Shown: positions 18,240 to 28,096 of the stretch, piece after piece
How the letters are laid out: each line of letters begins with the position of its first letter
How positions within the stretch are numbered: position 1 is the first letter of the stretch
Source of the DNA: Edaphobacter sp.
GTDB lineage: Bacteria; Acidobacteriota; Terriglobia; Terriglobales; Acidobacteriaceae
Direction of reading: 5' to 3'
Assembly: GCA_025462755.1 (NCBI GenBank)
Contig: JAOAPF010000473.1
Coordinates: 1-32,958 of the forward strand
DNA: 32,958 nucleotides
Program-made: the position numbers and the translations under genes
Notes under the pieces: model-generated
Told to the model about the DNA's origin: nothing
Seen by the model: only the letters and a program-made list of their open reading frames with translations
Database searches by the model: none

Positions 18240-19666
18240 GGCCAACTTCCTCAAGGCGCGGGCCGATTAGTTTTCAGAGCGAGTTCGGAGACACGGCAGC
18301 ATTAATGTTGACGGTCGCGAGTCCGAAGGCGGACTCGGTAGAAATCAACCTCCGCTCGCAGTCGATTCAGGCAGCAATCCGTTCGGCTCGTGCGAACAAG
18401 AAGACAGCTCCGTCGGCGAAGCCAGTCACGATCATCTACCCGTACCCGAATTAAATTTCTCCGCGAGCGGTCGCGGGTGCTGCCACTCTCTTCGAAGGAC
18501 AGGCGATACAAGCCGGCGCACTTAGAAATGCAACTCCGATTCAGGGGACGGGTTCCATCGGTCTCGACGGCACGAGCGATCAAGACGACGGGTCGATCCA
18601 GGTTTTTATCGACCATTTTTGGCAAACCAGGTGCAGCGGTCGGAGTTGCATCCTGATGCCTGGAGCACGATCATCATTCACGATCCGACGGAGACACTCA
18701 AGAAATTCGCTGATATTGCAGGCGACAAATACAGTTACGCCGAACTGGACGACTTCTCCGATCTCATTGCCCGCACCTCGCAGGGCGCTCCGGAGACTTC
18801 CAAAGTAGAGCGTCGAGGAGTGCAGCAGCAGACAATTTATCTGGAATTCTCGCAGGATCGGCTCGCCGCCTATGGGCTCCAGCCTGCCGATCCCGGCAAG
18901 CTGATTCAAGCTCGCAATATCATCGCGCCGGGTGGGATCTTTGAGACGGGACAACGGCAGATCACCCTGAATCCTTCAGGACAATTCGAAAGATCCCAAC
19001 GCGATTGCCGATATCGTTGTGACCACGGCCACCGCCGGCGCTCCGGTCTACCTCCGCGATCTGGTCGATATAAGCCGCGGATACTGAAGCCCTGCGAATT
19101 ACCTGAACTACGGCGCCAGTGACCGTCAGTGTCCTGCCACCTGTAGGTCGAGCCGTAACGGTCGCCATCTAAATGCGCGATGAGAAGTAGATCACCAAGT
19201 TTGGCTAATCGATCGACGCGAAGTTGGCACAACTTCATCACATCCTTCCTCCCGATCTCATCACCGTCCACACCTCCGAACCAACTCCTGCAAGTAAAGG
19301 AAAATCTTTACCTTTTCCTGCGGGCGCTGGACGAAGCAATTCTCCTCGTCGTGATCGTCTCGCTCATCGGGTTCTGGGAGTGGAGACTCGCACTCATCAT
19401 GGCGCTGGCGATACCCATCACACTCGCCATGACCTTCGGCGTTGTCTACATGCTGGGAAATCGATCTGCAGCAACTGGCTGTGGCAACGCTTATTATCGC
19501 GCTGGAGCTTTGGTCGATGTGCCGGTGGTCTCCGGGGGGATGGAACCAAGCGTGGTCTGGCAGAGGGTCTTCCGCGCAGGGTTGCGGTGTGGCCTTACTC
19601 TCCTATGGCGCGATTGGATCGAGCATGTATTTGGCTTCGATCTCGATCTCCACTCTGGCCTCTTCG
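18240..19666 (+). pseudogene. Remnant of an RND efflux pump inner-membrane subunit (AcrB/CzcA-like)
   Basis: Pieces of one RND transporter are read in order across all three frames. They are FGDTAALMLTVASPK near 18285, VTIIYPYPN near 18430, QGTGSIGLDGTSDQDD near 18545 in another frame, YSYAELDDFSDLIARTSQ near 18735, IAPGGIFETGQRQITLNPSG near 18925 and VYLRDLVDISRGY near 19050. Then come LVVIVSLIGFWEWRLALIMA near 19350, the DLQQLAVATLIIAL segment near 19460 and RGLAEGLPRR near 19560. These correspond to roughly residues 130-480 of a pump of about 1,050. The N-terminus, second half and operon partners (fusion protein, outer-membrane channel) are gone. At least four frameshifts are needed, so it cannot be functional. 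The order of motifs leaves little doubt about the family. Confidence 0.85.
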
Positions 19667-19965
19667 AATGGAAAGTCGCAGGCGTCGTTTCGGTTGGGGG
19701 AAGTTATCGACCCGCAGTGATACTGGATAAACAGCCCTCTGATGAAGGACGGCTTCCTGTCGCATTGTTCGGAAAAGTCTACTGCAAAGTGGACGCGCAG
19801 TATGCTCCGATTGAGGTTGGCGACTTGTTGACCACGTCTGACACCGTCGGGCACGCAATGAAGGCGTGCGATTCGGTCAGGGCTTTTGGCGCCGTGATTG
19901 GTAAGGCGCTTGGCAGTCTGACCGACGGACGCGGGCTCATCCCGATTCTGATCAGCCTGCAATGA
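19667..19965 (+). pseudogene. Orphan C-terminal domain of a surface or structural protein
   Basis: About 99 open codons ending at 19965: VAGVVSVGGSYRPAVILDKQ, VALFGKVYCKVDAQYAPIEV, GDLLTTSDTVGHAMK, AFGAVIGKALGSL, GRGLIPILISLQ. I recognise this beta-rich C-terminal domain from many acidobacterial and cyanobacterial hypothetical proteins, where it ends longer proteins. Here it has no N-terminal part and no start codon. It is joined to the RND remnant with hardly a base between them, which points to a deletion that fused two decaying genes. The frame also runs upstream to 19180, but that protein would be a chimera. The molecular role is unknown. Confidence 0.6.
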
Positions 19966-19988
19966 GTGGCGTCACTTAAGGCTTCGGA

Positions 19989-22562
19989 ATGCCTACATCA
20001 AGTCTGCTTTCTATCTCGCACTTGCTCAAACAACAGCGCCTCAAAGCCATGGGGGCGGCGCTCTCTTTGACCATTCCCATGTCGGCAAGGAGGCTCATCG
20101 ACCGTGCGCCGTTCAATCTTCTTGCGGGTTGGGAATTGATTTCGACTCAAGCAATTGCTGTTGATAGGCAGAATGCTGTCTGGCAGGCCGGGCACGTTGA
20201 AGACGTGTTTTCACTGGATAGTGGTCACGTGCTGATTGCAAGCCATACCGGGGGCGTCTGGCTCGCTCCCACCAACGGTTCATTCGACGCTGTCCCGCTG
20301 AGTAACCTCTGGCGCGATGTGGATATGCATTGTCTCGGAGCAGGCTCACGCAGTGCCCGGCATATCTACGCCGGCGGAAACAATACGCTGTTTGAAACCG
20401 GCGCCAATAGCCTTCGAGCCCTGGCCAACCTCGTCCAATCCAATGGCGCCAGGTCGATCGCCGCGAAGGTTGGCCAGAGCCTTCCCGTGGGCTTGCGCAA
20501 GCTGATGCAGCTTGCTCCGGATGCGCCGCTCTTCGACTGGCGGCCCATTCCGATCGTTGATACAGCAGGGAATGCTCTTCCGTTGAACATCAGGAAGCTC
20601 GTCGTGGTGACCGACTTTCGACCCCCAAGCTGGTGCTTGCAACAGACTCGGGAGTCTTCTGGTCCGACGTTCCCGCCGTCGGTCAGGATTACCGCTTCTC
20701 CAGCGCGCTCGGAACGCCAGCCAGCCAGTGTTTGGCCGTAGCGCTGTCTTCTCGCGCACCGGGACGAACCCAGTTTGTTGTGTGCTCCGACTGGCAGCCT
20801 AGCTACTCCGCAATCCAACGGGCTCTACTTCGGCACGTGGCAAACCGGCAACCTGGTGATGGTGCGCGCCACCTGTCGTGGCAATGTGGATTTCGTGCAA
20901 TGGCAGTATGCGGTTGTTGCTTCGAGCGCCGGAAACCGGTCTGTTCTGTACGCTGCAGTTTCGGCAAGCGGTACCGCTACGTTAAGGCTGAAAGACACTT
21001 TCAGGAGAGCGTCGATGAAGATTCCTCCGTTTAAGGTGTCCAAACTGGCGCAGGTTCTCGGTGTACAGTTGCCTACTGCGCTCTCGGCTCTCATTCGGAA
21101 GGTCAATTCGCCTCAGGCCCATGACTTTATTTATGCCGTCCTTTCGTCCACAGATGGCGGCGCTACGTGGGCCCCTGTAGGTCCCAGCCAGACAGTGGAA
21201 GAATCCATTCAGCTTGCGAGAGACCCTGGCCAAACGCAGGAAGGGTGGAATTTGAGTATCGCCGTCTCACACACTAATCCCAACACAATCGCTTTAGGAT
21301 GGCGGATCGGTCCGTGGATCGGCAGAAACACCCCGCAGGCATTTTCATGGGAAGAGCACGGGGACGCACAGAACAGGCCGGGATTCAGCGCACACATCCA
21401 TTCCGATAGTCACGGTCTGCATTTCGACCCGCACGACCCGCAAGGAAACACTCTGCTGGTGTGTAGCGACGGCGGCATCATCTTTACACGGGATTTGTGC
21501 GCCACCTTCGACAGCAGTATCAACCAGCACCTGCAAAATCTCCAGTTTCAAAGTTACCCCGGCCAATCGGGCGGTGCGAACGGCGCGTCGGGTGTAAGCC
21601 CACATAATCCCGGTCTCACGGTGGGCGCGCTTCAGGACAATGGAGTGGTCTTTTCTTCCTTCGAAAACCGCGCGCGGAATCCCTGGAAGAGGATCATCGG
21701 CGGCGACGGAATAGTATCTTTGCTTCTTGAGAACGACCGGTTTCTGTTCTGGTCCAACACTGACCCTCCTACTGCGCGGATCGCCAAATGGAACGGAACT
21801 AGCTTCGATGCCGCGGTGACTGTGCCTGTAAGGTCGCCAAGTTCAAGCTTGCCGGCAGGGCGCTTCCTTTCCAACCCATTAGGCGAACCAGTCCTCCGCC
21901 CGGGCTTCACACCGGCTGGGAGTAACCAGTCTATGTATGCAGTGGCGGCATGTGATGCGAGTGGCACTTTGGGTGAGATCTGGGCTCTCTTCGCCGACCC
22001 GGATGGCGGTAACGCAGTATGGGATTTCTTGGCGGCGATCAATCCCGCAGTCGACGGACCGGCGACAGCAATCGCTTCCGATGATGGCCGCACAGTGCTG
22101 ATCGGCACCGCTAATGGACGAATCTTCTCTTATGATTCACCCTCCCGCACCATCAAGACCTTGAACATCGATCCTGCGATTGCGGCGCCGCCTGGGCAGG
22201 TGTTCCAGTTTTCGTTCCTCGATAATGGCGTGCTCATCGCGCGCTTTGCAACCGCCCTGCTCCGGTTCGAGCCAGGGAGGAGTCTCTGGACTTCAGTTGA
22301 AGGGAATGGTCTTCCAAGCAAGGAGGGTTCGTTTCAGTTTATGGCGGTGGATCCGGCAAGGACGCCGCTTATTCTTTATGTGGGGACTGACTATGCCATC
22401 CATGGCACGTGGGATGCGGGAGCGAATTGGCTTCCCGTGAGCCAGGGCTTGCCGGTTCACTGTCATCCATCTACTTTGCGTTTTGTAGCGGACCCGGACG
22501 GAAGCCGTCGCCTCTATCTGTTCACCTACGGGCGCTCTGTCTGGAAGGCGAGATTGAATTGA
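19989..22562 (+). pseudogene. BNR/Asp-box beta-propeller protein with two offsetting frameshifts
   Basis: One protein of about 858 residues is split into three frame segments: 19989 to about 20620, about 20620-20800 one frame away, then back to the first frame to 22562. The middle segment (KLVLATDSGVFWSDVPAVGQ, QFVVCSDW) bridges the others exactly. A C5 run at 20622-20626 that reads through if it were C6 marks the first shift. Propeller signs are Asp-box motifs SSTDGGATWAPVG and DAGANWLPVSQGLP, the repeat-like VCSDGGIIFTRD, and a final LYLFTYGRSVWKARLN. Such proteins resemble sialidase or sortilin-type propellers and are usually exported, but no clear signal peptide is seen. Either a recent pseudogene or a sequencing error in a functional gene. 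Ligand unknown. Confidence 0.75.
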
Positions 22563-22984
22563 GGGTTTCGGAACCTTTGCGGAACAGATGGATCACGGAG
22601 ACTGCTCTCTCGCGGCCCGACCCCGATCTGCTGCTCACCTCTGCGCAAGTGAAGACGGTCAGAACCTGCGTACACGGCTTTCCGGGTTGGGTTGCCCCCC
22701 TTTGAAGTACGGGCGATCTATACAGCTTGAACTAGAGCAGCTCACCATATCGACCGTGCCCACGGCCATTGCCGCTCTCCGTTTTCTCTGTGTACTCCAC
22801 AGTGCAACGCAGCATGGGCTTTACCCAAACGGCCTCGCGCATCTGCTGCGCTTCAGTGACCCCCTACGTTGCCTCTCCGGAAGTTGTCGAAGGGGCAATC
22901 TAAATATGCGCAACCGCTCAATGCGCTTCAGGAACGAACGCTTTTTCTCATCGTCAAAGCCGAAACGAACCCTTCTCTTTGTGA
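22563..22984. other. No supported gene (between two pseudogenes)
   Basis: About 420 bases of probable gene debris. A forward frame contains a stretch TAIAALRFLCVLHSATQHGL that faintly recalls the N-terminal domain of tyrosine recombinases, but it is too short and isolated to annotate. No repeats, terminator or RNA gene were seen. Confidence 0.4.
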
Positions 22985-23428
22985 CGAAGGAATAAGCGCC
23001 ACGCCAACGCGACGTTCGGGTTCCATGCGGCAATCGTTCGATCGAGCGTGGCAAAGATGAAATCGGCTGGAGCATCCGCCGCCAATACGAAATCGGTTGT
23101 GCTACCGTTGGCGATGATACCCGTGGAAGAACCGGTTGGCGTTTTTTTGTTGTTCGGATCAGCAGGTAGGATGGTGACGGTCAAGGATTGTTTCGTTCCT
23201 GCGCCGTTGTACAGGGTAGCAACTCCCGTCGCATTGTCTTCAACCCACCAAGCGCTGCCGGATGCCCGTGACAGACCCCAGGAATTGACCAACTGCGGGT
23301 CGCTGGACTCAGCAACTCCTGGCGTGTTGGCCTGGAAGGCTGGTTTGGGTATAGTGCTGTCCAAACGAAACAGCTCCCAAAGAAAGAGCCATGGTAGTAC
23401 TTAGGGCAATACCCCAAAACACATTCAT
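22985..23428 (-). pseudogene. Truncated, frameshifted TIGR03118-type exported protein
   Basis: On the minus strand an AGGAG precedes an ATG at 23428 that starts a classic signal peptide (MNVFWGIALSTTMALSLGAV, then SFGQ). Within about 25 codons the frame fails, and the adjacent frame continues with TPGVAESSDPQLVNSWGLSR, WWVEDNATGVATLYNGAGT and FIFATLDRTIAAWNPNVA. These are blocks of the TIGR03118 family of secreted proteins, which are normally 350-400 residues long. Only the first 140 or so remain. The 3' side then runs into unrelated sequence and a stop near 22954. Function of the family is unknown; beta-propeller-like folds have been suggested. The gene is dead by both truncation and frameshift. 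Confidence 0.8.
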
Positions 23429-24169
23429 GTAATCTCCTAGTTGTTATGAGTTCTCACTGTTCTCGTGCCCTCTTTTTGACACATTGCCAGATCGAGAGGC
23501 CGAAGGGTAACTGCGAATGGGACAAAGTTGGATTCTCGCGTTTTGATCTCCGCGAAATCCACAAGTAAGAACCCCCGATTCACAAGATTATCCTGGATTG
23601 ATTCGGTGCTAACTATTTGTGAGGTCGGTATGACTTCATGGTCCTACCCGTTTGGCGCCAGAATAGCTCGGCATGCCCGCATCACAGTGCGACCGCCCAT
23701 GGCTTCCGCGTCTCGAACTTCGGCATGAATCAGAGAATCTACCGGCTAATTGTGATTGCCCAAGGGATCGCTTCAACGATCGAAACGGGCTTGGACAGCT
23801 ACTCATGAATGAGATTCTGCCGGCTGGGCGCCAGAACAGAGTCGCTACATTGTTCTCAAAGTTCATGAGAATAATCAAAATTCAATTGATTTCTATTCCC
23901 GTAATGGCTTTTGTGTCGTTGGTGAGTAGCGATTCCAGCCGGAACGACTGACTACAAGGTTCTCGTTATGAAGCTCGCTTTAGGAATAGAAGAGCTGGCG
24001 CTTGGCGAATCTGCTGCGCAAATCCTAGAAGCGCCCGGCGGTGGTAGCTAAGTTTCGATCTTCTAATGTCTATGCCGTGGCGCAATTCAAATTCTGTATG
24101 ACGCCAATGAAAAAAAACTCCAACACGGAATAGATCCCAGGGTGCGGTGTTCTTAAAGAGCGAACAAAT
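23429..24169. other. Long gap without a supported gene
   Basis: About 740 bases. The left end holds the promoter region of the TIGR03118 remnant. Short open frames on both strands have no recognisable domain and break often. The motif GGCGCCAGAA occurs twice (near 23655 and 23826), probably by chance. Likely eroded coding DNA. Confidence 0.45.
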
Positions 24170-24696
24170 ATGTCTTGGAGCCACGACGGAACAAACCACG
24201 CGGACGCCAGAGGTGTCGAGTATCTCGACGGCTTGTACAGCTAAGCACCGGTCTTGACTCGCAATCCTGCGGAAGCAGACGACTTAGTACAGGAAACCTG
24301 CGTTCGCGCGATACAGGGGATGGGAAGGTTGCGTGCGTGCGGGCAGCAACATGAAGGCTGGCTCTTCACTATCTTGAGAAATGTCTGGTTCAACCAGTTG
24401 AGAAAGTGGCGAAATGGTTCTCAAATTGTCGAGATCGAGGTTGGGACGGTGTTCCCAACAGCATCGTAGAGCCATCCAAAGACGCCTATGATCTTTACGT
24501 AAGCAAGGTGCAGACCGAGCAGGGCGAGCGGCGATTCAGGAGTTACCGTAGAATTTCACGAGATTATCCTCCTGCCGGATATGAAGACCTCTCATATCTG
24601 GAGACTGCAAGCATTTTGTACTGTCCTGTCGGGACCATGACGTCGCGTTTGGGGAGAGCGCGCGCCAAGCTTCGTGCAGCCTTTCAGAAACGTTGA
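24170..24696 (+). pseudogene. ECF RNA polymerase sigma factor, disrupted
   Basis: Starts at the ATG at 24170 (MSWSHDGTNHADARGVEYLD) and runs in frame through GLYS to a premature TAA at 24242-24244. It continues past the stop as APVLTRNPAEADDLVQETCV and GWLFTILRNVWFNQLRKWR, the sigma-70 region 2 of ECF factors. A shift near 24450 leads to VPNSIVEPSKDAYDLYVSKV. Two more shifts around 24530-24580 separate VEFHEIILL from YEDLSYLETASILYCPVGTM and RLGRARAKLRAAF, the region 4 HTH. So all parts of a normal sigma factor of about 175 residues are present, but one nonsense codon and at least three frameshifts block it. It sits directly before its probable anti-sigma factor. Confidence 0.88.
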
Positions 24697-24730
24697 AGAA
24701 GACCGATTCGCCGTCTGTGAGAGGCACAAT

Positions 24731-25710
24731 ATGAAGGGTTGTGGTGACTGCGGCGCGAACATCGAGCTTTATCTCGACAAGGAACTCGGCGGTCGGGAGC
24801 TTGAAGAATTTCGAGCTCATTTAGAGGAATGCGAAGTCTGTCGGGCGGAGTTTGAGGCGGAGGAGGAGTTATCCGGTCTCATGTATCGATCAAGGCCGTT
24901 GTACCGCGCACCGGGCGCACTGCGCGATCGAGTCCTGCAAATAACGGCAGAACCCCTTCCTTGGTCTAGTTATGCGCCTCCCCGCCTCCGAAAGCGTATC
25001 TTGAAGATTTTAGCGCGGCCATTGCAGTCTGCCACCCGTGGCGTTCACCATTGGCCGGTATTAGTAGCTGCAATTCTTCTCGTTGCTGCAGGACTTCTAC
25101 CGGTGCCGAGAATTCTGCGGCAGGTGAGCGCCAACAGTTACGTTGAAGCAGCAGTTGCTGCCCACCGCAGTTCTCTGAACGGCGGTCTTCCCCTTGAGAT
25201 CAAGTCCGAATCGCCCAGCATCGTCACCGCATGGTTTGCCGGTAAAGTGCCTTTCAATTTTCGCCTTCTCAGTTCGGCCGAGGGGTCGAGACATGAGCAA
25301 GTCTACCGGCTAACCGGGAGGACACCTGGCCAACTACAAAGAGGGGTACGCTGCCCTGGTTTTTTATGAGATGCAGCAGCAAACGATCTGCCTTCTGGTC
25401 GCTTCAAGCAAATCTGCTGTGACTGCCGGAGGAGAGGAGGTCCCTTCCCGGCGGGACCGTATTTCATTGCAGCAAGCAAGCGGCTTTCGCTGTCATCACC
25501 AGAAGTAATCACGGACTCACGTATGCTCTCGTCTCCTCTTTACCTGGCTCTGGACGGCAATCCTGCATGGTGTGCCACCAAAATATGGCGGACGGTGACC
25601 ACTTTAGCGCTCATCGTATAGATGCTTTTTGGCGGGCCGTTGACGCACCCATCTTGTCCATCCCCACGATAGAAGGGTCAAAACGCCAACAAGCTCGGTA
25701 CCTGGTGTAG
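24731..25710 (+). pseudogene. Zinc-finger anti-sigma factor, frameshifted
   Basis: From the ATG at 24731 the first 200 codons are open. The ZAS-type zinc motif is His30, Cys34, Cys37 in AHLEECEVC with an extra CGDC at 4-7. A membrane segment HWPVLVAAILLVAAGLLPVP lies near 108-127, and an extracytoplasmic domain follows. The native frame is lost near 25300; the open frame stops at 25369. The protein can be followed in other frames as LANYKEGYAALVFYEMQQQT, LLVASSKSAVTAGGEEVPS, AVITRSNHGLTYALVSSLP and SCMVCHQNMADGDHF, to a stop at 25710. The last piece contains a CxxCH. At least three frameshifts. With the sigma factor it formed an envelope-stress type module that is now lost. Confidence 0.82.
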
Positions 25711-26601
25711 CAATGCGGCTGGCAAAGCCTCATGTTAAATTGCTTGGTTGCAACCGTCCAGTGGATCGATTTGGGCACTCACCGCCGGGAGTGCCAGTCC
25801 AGATAACTAGGACCCCGCCGCCACTCCCGATGCCGAAACTGTACTTCACGGCGGAACCTGATCACGTTCCCGAGGATTGTTAGGTTACTTGACTGGCATT
25901 CTCCATTCAATTGGTTCAGGGCAACGATCAACAGGTGCAGCCCGTTGAGTATCGCCCTCCAGATGGAATGGACGTTTCTCGAAGTTTCACCATCGTGAGG
26001 TTGCGCTACGACTGGACTGTGCTTCATCCTCCCTGGACCGCCACCCTATGAGGGTCATTGGTTCGGGAATAAACAACTCAGAGAGGTGTTTTGTTGATGA
26101 GGCAAGCGAGAATCTCCCACCGCATCATTCATTGCACAATCCCTTGAGCTCACGTGAGGTTACTGTGATTCCCTATATCGGTCCAGAAATAGTCGAAGCC
26201 CTGAGAGCAAAACAGAGTCTTCCCGAACTTGCACCTCCGGTTCTTCCCAAACGCTCCGCGGCCGGTCAGAACACAAGCGAACCTATCGCATTTCCTCACA
26301 CGCTATCCAGCCTCCATCACTCCAACGCATTAGTCGCCGTTATGGGGCTGCTCACACGATGGCTCTTGTGAGTTGCTCAAGCGCGAACGTGAATCTGGTT
26401 AAGGAAGGGAAGTTTAAGTCATGCAAATCGATTTGGCTCGATTGCCGCATCCAGAAGCAGAGAGAAATATCTGGAATAGACGACCTGCATTCGTGTTATT
26501 CCGTACGCGCACACATGTCGTCTGCAACAGACGGAATAACACGCAGGAAGAAGATTTATTCCCACATCCAGGCACGACATAAGGAACTTCCGGCTGGTTA
26601 G
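25711..26601. other. Long gap; possible TonB C-terminal remnant at about 25770-26035
   Basis: No intact gene is supported. Between 25770 and 26035 a forward frame with two stops reads PKLYFTAEPDHVPED and later LVQGNDQQVQPVEYRPPDGM, which weakly resembles the C-terminal domain of TonB-type energy transducers; I hold this at low confidence. A 107-codon frame at 26048-26371 has no recognised features. A 13-bp inverted repeat lies at 26492-26543 and is listed separately. Confidence 0.35.
26492..26543. repeat. 13-bp perfect inverted repeat
   Basis: CGTGTTATTCCGT at 26492-26504 is the exact reverse complement of ACGGAATAACACG at 26531-26543, with a 26-base loop. No T run follows, so a standard terminator is unlikely. 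It lies about 70 bases before a transposase-like remnant and could be a leftover transposon end or an operator. Confidence 0.7.
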
Positions 26602-26604
26602 TTC

Positions 26605-26720
26605 AGGGCCGCCGATTCGCCACTCGCTGCGATAAACTCAAATTCAACTGCCACGCTCTCGTCGTCATCACCTGTGCCTGGCTTACATCTGCAACTATAT
26701 GTCGATACCGCCTGGTCAGG
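26605..26720 (+). mobile_element. Possible IS5-family transposase C-terminal remnant
   Basis: The frame VQGRRFATRCDKL starting near 26602 resembles the RRxATRYDKL block that ends many IS5-type transposases. After a one-base shift, FNCHALVVITCAWLTSATIC follows with spacing like the final helix of those enzymes. Nothing of the DDE catalytic core is readable upstream. No terminal inverted repeats or target duplication were identified. A short relic at best. Confidence 0.4.
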
Positions 26721-27022
26721 GATGAAGCGGCCTTACGCGACGACACGAAATAGATCGCAATGAACAGTACTTGACCCTAAGATCTTGTCTTCGGCCAACC
26801 CACCTCGCTCTTCCCTTCCAATCGTGTGCGCTATGCGAACAGCATCTGGCGAAGCGAGGTATAGGGCGACTCAGCGATGCTCAGAAGAGGGAGGTGTGAC
26901 GAGTTAGAGATATTCCGGTACATCGCGGAATAAACCAGTTGGAACGGTGTTGTGGTTTTCAAGAGGCCAGCCGCGTTCTCCTCTCAAACGCTTGCCGGCC
27001 GGTCGTGACGGACGGTATAACC
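26721..27022. other. Gap before the DUF3455 gene, with small dyads
   Basis: No gene. TATTCCG (26911-26917) and CGGAATA (26926-26932) form a 7-bp dyad about 110 bases before the proposed start of the DUF3455 gene. ACCTCGCT (26802-26809) and AGCGAGGT (26853-26860) form another with a 43-base spacer. Either could be regulatory; neither is strong evidence. Confidence 0.4.
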
Positions 27023-27634
27023 ATGTTTCTTGATGTATTGCTCGATATGCTCTTCAGGCCAGTTCCGCAGCCTCTAGGAAATATCAACCTCTCTCGAGAC
27101 ACCGGGAATGGTCGGAAAACATCCGACAAAACTCTGTCTCCTTATGCCAAGCGCTTGGGGATGGTTGCATTGGTCCTCGCCGTTGTGTGTATGGCGCCAG
27201 ACTCTATCGCCCAAACGGCGAAAGAGTCGATCGATGTACCTCCTCACTCCAGACTTCTGCTACGGGCCATTGGGAGTGGAGATCAAGTTTACGGCTGCGT
27301 CGATGGCCGTTGGGCATTGACGGCCCCGGATGCCAAGCTCCTCAATCAGGATGGATCTGTCATTGGACGACACTTTGCAGGTCCTACGTGGAAACTTAAT
27401 GATGGTAGTTGGGTGAAAGGAAGGGCCGTCGCCAAACAGATTGCTACCGATGCGACCGCCGTGCCGTGGTTGTTGCTTGAGTCGGTCGGCGGTGCTGGCA
27501 GATTGGGGACGGTACGATTTATCCAGCGTACCGGGACGCACGGGGGAAACGCGCCTGACGGTAGTTGTAGCGACAGCGCAATGCGCAGAGTTCCTTATAC
27601 AGCGACGTATTCTTTCTATGAAGCGGGCCAATGA
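27023..27634 (+). CDS. DUF3455 family exported protein
   Basis: The mature part matches DUF3455: PPHSRLLLRAIGSGDQVYGC, DGRWALTAPDAKLL, VIGRHFAGPTWKLNDGSWVK, VPWLLLESVGGAGRLG, TVRFIQRTGTHGG and a final RVPYTATYSFYEAGQ. The family is common in Acidobacteriota and fungi and has no established function; it is usually secreted. A hydrophobic stretch LGMVALVLAVVCMAPDSIA followed by Q acts as the signal peptide, preceded by a basic AKR. The start is uncertain: the frame is open from 26939, in-frame ATGs occur at 27023 and 27161, and none has a good Shine-Dalgarno sequence. I give 27023 (203 residues), since 27161 would leave the signal peptide without a positive N-region. This is the first intact gene after 9 kb of decay. 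Confidence 0.78.
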   Translation: MFLDVLLDMLFRPVPQPLGNINLSRDTGNGRKTSDKTLSPYAKRLGMVALVLAVVCMAPDSIAQTAKESIDVPPHSRLLLRAIGSGDQVYGCVDGRWALTAPDAKLLNQDGSVIGRHFAGPTWKLNDGSWVKGRAVAKQIATDATAVPWLLLESVGGAGRLGTVRFIQRTGTHGGNAPDGSCSDSAMRRVPYTATYSFYEAGQ

Positions 27635-28096
27635 TCAAAAAATTGCGCTCATAGCTAGGCATCGGCAGCGGCCTCCATCCTGAATCAGACTTCGAGAACA
27701 CGTCGAAGTTATTTATTTGCGCCGGGAATAAAAACAGTGGCGCCGTGTTCAGTCTTATAGGGAAACCATTGAGGCCTTCTCTCCACTCTTCGCGTCGTGT
27801 CTACGACCTACATCAAGAGACCTTTCGCTGCAGGAACTCCTGCTAGAAATCAAGCATCCCGGATATGGATCAAGACTCAAGAACGTTTTTCATCTTCGCA
27901 GAGGAGTTTATTCGCGAGCCGTAACGGGATCGAAGGTTATTCCAATGACAAATGACTCTACCAATGTGAATAGGACTCGACTATGGGTCAGTCGCTGTTG
28001 TTTGTTTCCTTCTCGTCGTCCGGGCCCGCTTGTGTTGCTGACTCTGCATCTACAGAAACCTGCTTCAATTTGTCTCACTAACCAAAGAAAGGTTTT
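27635..28096. other. Intergenic region upstream of the GT1 gene
   Basis: About 460 bases. One forward frame stays open from about 27829 to 28099 (LQELLLEIKHPGYGSRLKNV and on) and overlaps the glycosyltransferase start, but it has no start codon with a ribosome site and no clear homology. A small palindrome GCAGGA-AC-TCCTGC lies near 27830-27843. The 3' end must hold the promoter and the AAAGAAAGG ribosome site of the next gene. Confidence 0.45.

Noticed and set aside
18906-19271. Minus-strand frames opposite the RND remnant
   Set aside because: The plus strand shows ordered RND motifs; the minus frames have no recognisable content.
22588-22995. Possible tyrosine-recombinase N-terminal fragment
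   Set aside because: Only about 20 residues look similar and no catalytic residues are visible.
26920-26938. Near-repeat of about 19 bases (ACATCG-GGAATAAA-CCAG) also at 31954-31973
   Set aside because: One mismatch and one gap over 19 bases is expected by chance at this window size; no shared context.
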